Notes under the pieces: generated by a model | Database searches by the model: none | What the model was told of the DNA's origin: nothing | Seen by the model: only the letters and a program-made list of their open reading frames with translations | Part shown: piece after piece, positions 21,483 to 22,963 of the stretch | Layout: the number at the start of each line of letters is the position of its first letter | Numbering within the stretch: the stretch's first letter is position 1 | Assembly: GCF_963548695.1 (NCBI RefSeq) | Contig: NZ_CAUUWA010000038.1 | Span: 1 to 22,963 of the forward strand | DNA: 22,963 nt | Source: an uncultured Fretibacterium sp. | GTDB taxonomy: Bacteria; Synergistota; Synergistia; Synergistales; Aminobacteriaceae | Direction: 5' to 3' | Translations under genes and position numbers: made by a program

Positions 21483-22307
21483 CTAAAACCCCAGCCCCAC
21501 GCTGGAGACGATGACAAAGGTCCCCAGGATCAGACAGTACAACCCGAAATAGACCCACCGACCGGAGAGCACGAGCCGGCGCAGCAGGATCAGGGCCAGC
21601 CAGCCCAGGACGAAGGCCGCGAGGGCCGCCCAGACCCAGCCCTCGAGCAGGGAGCCCAACCCCCCGCTTTTCCGAAGCTTCAGGGCCTCCAGCAGGGACG
21701 CGCCCAGGATGACGGGGATCGAGATCAGGAAGGAGAAGCGGAAGGCCTCGGCGACGGCCAGCCCCAGGAAGAGCCCCGCGGCTATCGTGGCGCCGGACCG
21801 GGAAACGCCGGGGAAGACGGCCAGCCCCTGCGCCAGCCCCACCAGGAGGGCCGTTCCGAGATACGGCCTCCTCTCCCCTTCCGGAAAAAGGGGGACGAGG
21901 AACAGCAGCCCCGCCGTCACCAGGAGGCCGCTCCCGACGGCGATCTGAGACTGCATCGCGGACTCGACGGCCCCCTTGAGCGGCAGAGCCGCGGCCCCCG
22001 TCGCCGCGGTGGCCGCGAGGACCGCCCACCCGTACCGCCAGCCCTCCTCACCGCGGGCGCTCCGCCGGACGCAGCCGCGGAACCACCCCGAGGCCAGGAC
22101 GCAAAGATCCCGCCGGAAAAAGATCAGGACGGCGAGCAGCGTCGCGCAGTGCAGCAGGAGGTCGAAGGCCAGCAGCCCCTCTCCCCCCAGCCCGAAGCGG
22201 TTCTGAAGCAGGGCGAGGTGCCCGGAGCTGCTGACGGGAAGAAACTCGCACAGCCCCTGCACGACGCCAAGGATAAAAGTCTCCCAACGGAAATTCAGCA
22301 TGACCAT
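21483..22307 (-). CDS. uppP: Undecaprenyl-diphosphate phosphatase UppP
   Basis: Dephosphorylates undecaprenyl diphosphate to recycle the lipid carrier of peptidoglycan and other polymers. The 274-residue membrane protein carries both family motifs: VVQGLCEFLPVSSSGHLALL with E21 and H30, and AVFPGVSRSGATIAAGLFLG with the PGVSRSG core at 166-172. FDLLLHCATLLAVLIFFRRD and about eight hydrophobic segments also fit. ATG at 22307 has GGAGA five bases upstream; a second ATG two codons later is possible. It stands between RNase J and maf, each on the same strand. Confidence 0.96.
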   Translation of the reverse strand: MVMLNFRWETFILGVVQGLCEFLPVSSSGHLALLQNRFGLGGEGLLAFDLLLHCATLLAVLIFFRRDLCVLASGWFRGCVRRSARGEEGWRYGWAVLAATAATGAAALPLKGAVESAMQSQIAVGSGLLVTAGLLFLVPLFPEGERRPYLGTALLVGLAQGLAVFPGVSRSGATIAAGLFLGLAVAEAFRFSFLISIPVILGASLLEALKLRKSGGLGSLLEGWVWAALAAFVLGWLALILLRRLVLSGRWVYFGLYCLILGTFVIVSSVGLGF

Positions 22308-22373
22308 CCAGCTCTCCGAATCTTAATTTGACTCTGCAATTCGCCCCTCCTACGAAGGGAAAGAGGCCTGAGT

Positions 22374-22963
22374 CTAGAAAAACTCCTTCTCCAGCCAGGT
22401 CTCGTCGGTCGAGGACTCCTGCCCGGCGATGGAGACGATCGGCAGCACCACGGCATAGGAGGAGCTGCGCCGTCTCAGGACGTCTCGGACCCGGCTCCTT
22501 ATCCCCCGCGCCACGGCCTCCGCGTCGATGTTCGGGGCCCCGGCAAACTCCTTGAGCACCCGCTCCGCAGCGGCGCGGATCTCATCGAAGACCCGTTTGC
22601 GGTCGTCGGAGATGAAGACGCCCTGGGTCTCGAGGGACAGGGGGGCCATCAGGCCGCCGCGCGAGTCGAGCGCCGCGGCGATGACGAGGACGCCGTCCTC
22701 CGCCAGGTCCCGGCGCTCCTTCATCACCGCGCTCTTCAGCCCGCCGACCGCGTTTCCGTCGACCAGAACGGCCCCGGACTGAACGTGGTCCTTCAGGCGG
22801 GGCTTCGCCCCCTTCGAAAAGCTCAGGACATCCCCGTTCCCCATCACAAAGACGTTGCGTCCTGGGATCCCCACCTCCTGCGCGAGCTGGGAATGGCGCA
22901 CCAGGTGGCGGTACTCCCCATGGATCGGGACGAAGTACTGGGGACGCACCAGGTTGAGGATGA
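22374..22963 (-). CDS. rnj: Ribonuclease J, C-terminal part
   Basis: The last 196 or so codons of an RNase J-type metallo-beta-lactamase/beta-CASP ribonuclease that matures and decays RNA; the catalytic N-terminal part lies beyond the right edge. LVRPQYFVPIHGEYRHLVRH is the conserved C-terminal end of the lactamase/beta-CASP core, followed by the linker FVMGNGDVLSF and a C-terminal domain with VFISDDRKRVFDEI. The open frame runs to the edge without a start, so the GTG at 22949 is internal. The protein ends in a short acidic tail. uppP follows after 66 bases. Confidence 0.93.
   Translation of the reverse strand, partial: ILNLVRPQYFVPIHGEYRHLVRHSQLAQEVGIPGRNVFVMGNGDVLSFSKGAKPRLKDHVQSGAVLVDGNAVGGLKSAVMKERRDLAEDGVLVIAAALDSRGGLMAPLSLETQGVFISDDRKRVFDEIRAAAERVLKEFAGAPNIDAEAVARGIRSRVRDVLRRRSSSYAVVLPIVSIAGQESSTDETWLEKEFF

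Noticed and set aside
1..22963. CRISPR array, prophage, insertion sequence, tRNA or rRNA
   Set aside because: No regular spaced repeats, transposase or integrase genes, or cloverleaf-like stretches were seen on either strand.

Overview
The window is GC-rich, gene-dense bacterial chromosome with almost everything on the minus strand. Only rpmB, gpt and a small PQ-loop gene lie on the plus strand. The best fit is a motile, Gram-negative-type (diderm) anaerobe of the Synergistota. This is an inference from gene content: flagellar P- and L-ring genes (flgI, flgH) require an outer membrane; an mreB/mbl-type gene sits directly before flgF-flgG, as in Firmicutes; and CsaB occurs beside a DUF5693-type membrane protein. 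A glutamate dehydrogenase and an M20 peptidase fit an amino-acid-fermenting life. No mobile element, CRISPR array, tRNA or rRNA was seen.

Layout, left to right. (1) 1-2168, minus: the N-terminal end of threonine synthase, two secreted proteins of unknown function, a cupin and a YkgJ-type cysteine-cluster protein, tightly packed and reading on from the flagellar genes. (2) 2165-8174, minus: mreB-flgF-flgG-flgA-flgH-flgI-flgJ, read in that order, covering rod, ring and rod-cap parts of the flagellar basal body, with a large hairpin between mreB and flgF. (3) 8530-11484, minus: xseB, glutamate dehydrogenase and an M20 metallopeptidase, ending in a hairpin terminator. (4) 11640-13556, mixed strands: rpmB with promoter and terminator, xanthine-guanine phosphoribosyltransferase (gpt), a 56-codon yjfB-like motility gene, and a SemiSWEET/PQ-loop membrane protein. 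(5) 13582-17700, minus: a RelA/SpoT-domain protein with an apparently degenerate active site, plsY, a YgjP-type metallopeptidase and an NCS2 nucleobase permease. (6) 17892-22963, minus: the C-terminal part of RNase J, uppP, maf, a DUF5693-like membrane protein and csaB, an envelope-biogenesis cluster.

How the genes relate. FlgF and FlgG build the rod, FlgJ caps it, FlgA chaperones FlgI into the P-ring and FlgH forms the L-ring; MreB is expressed at the head of the same run. UppP recycles the undecaprenyl carrier, PlsY makes lysophosphatidate for membrane lipid, and CsaB pyruvylates a wall polymer that SLH-domain proteins can bind. Gpt and the NCS2 permease could together salvage xanthine or guanine. 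Many neighbours are coupled by 4-base stop/start overlaps, usually with GTG or TTG as the start codon.

The strongest candidates for a second look are the degenerate RelA/SpoT protein (16606-17700), the apparent lack of a lipobox in FlgH, and the two unrecognised secreted proteins at the left end. No clear new multi-gene system was found.
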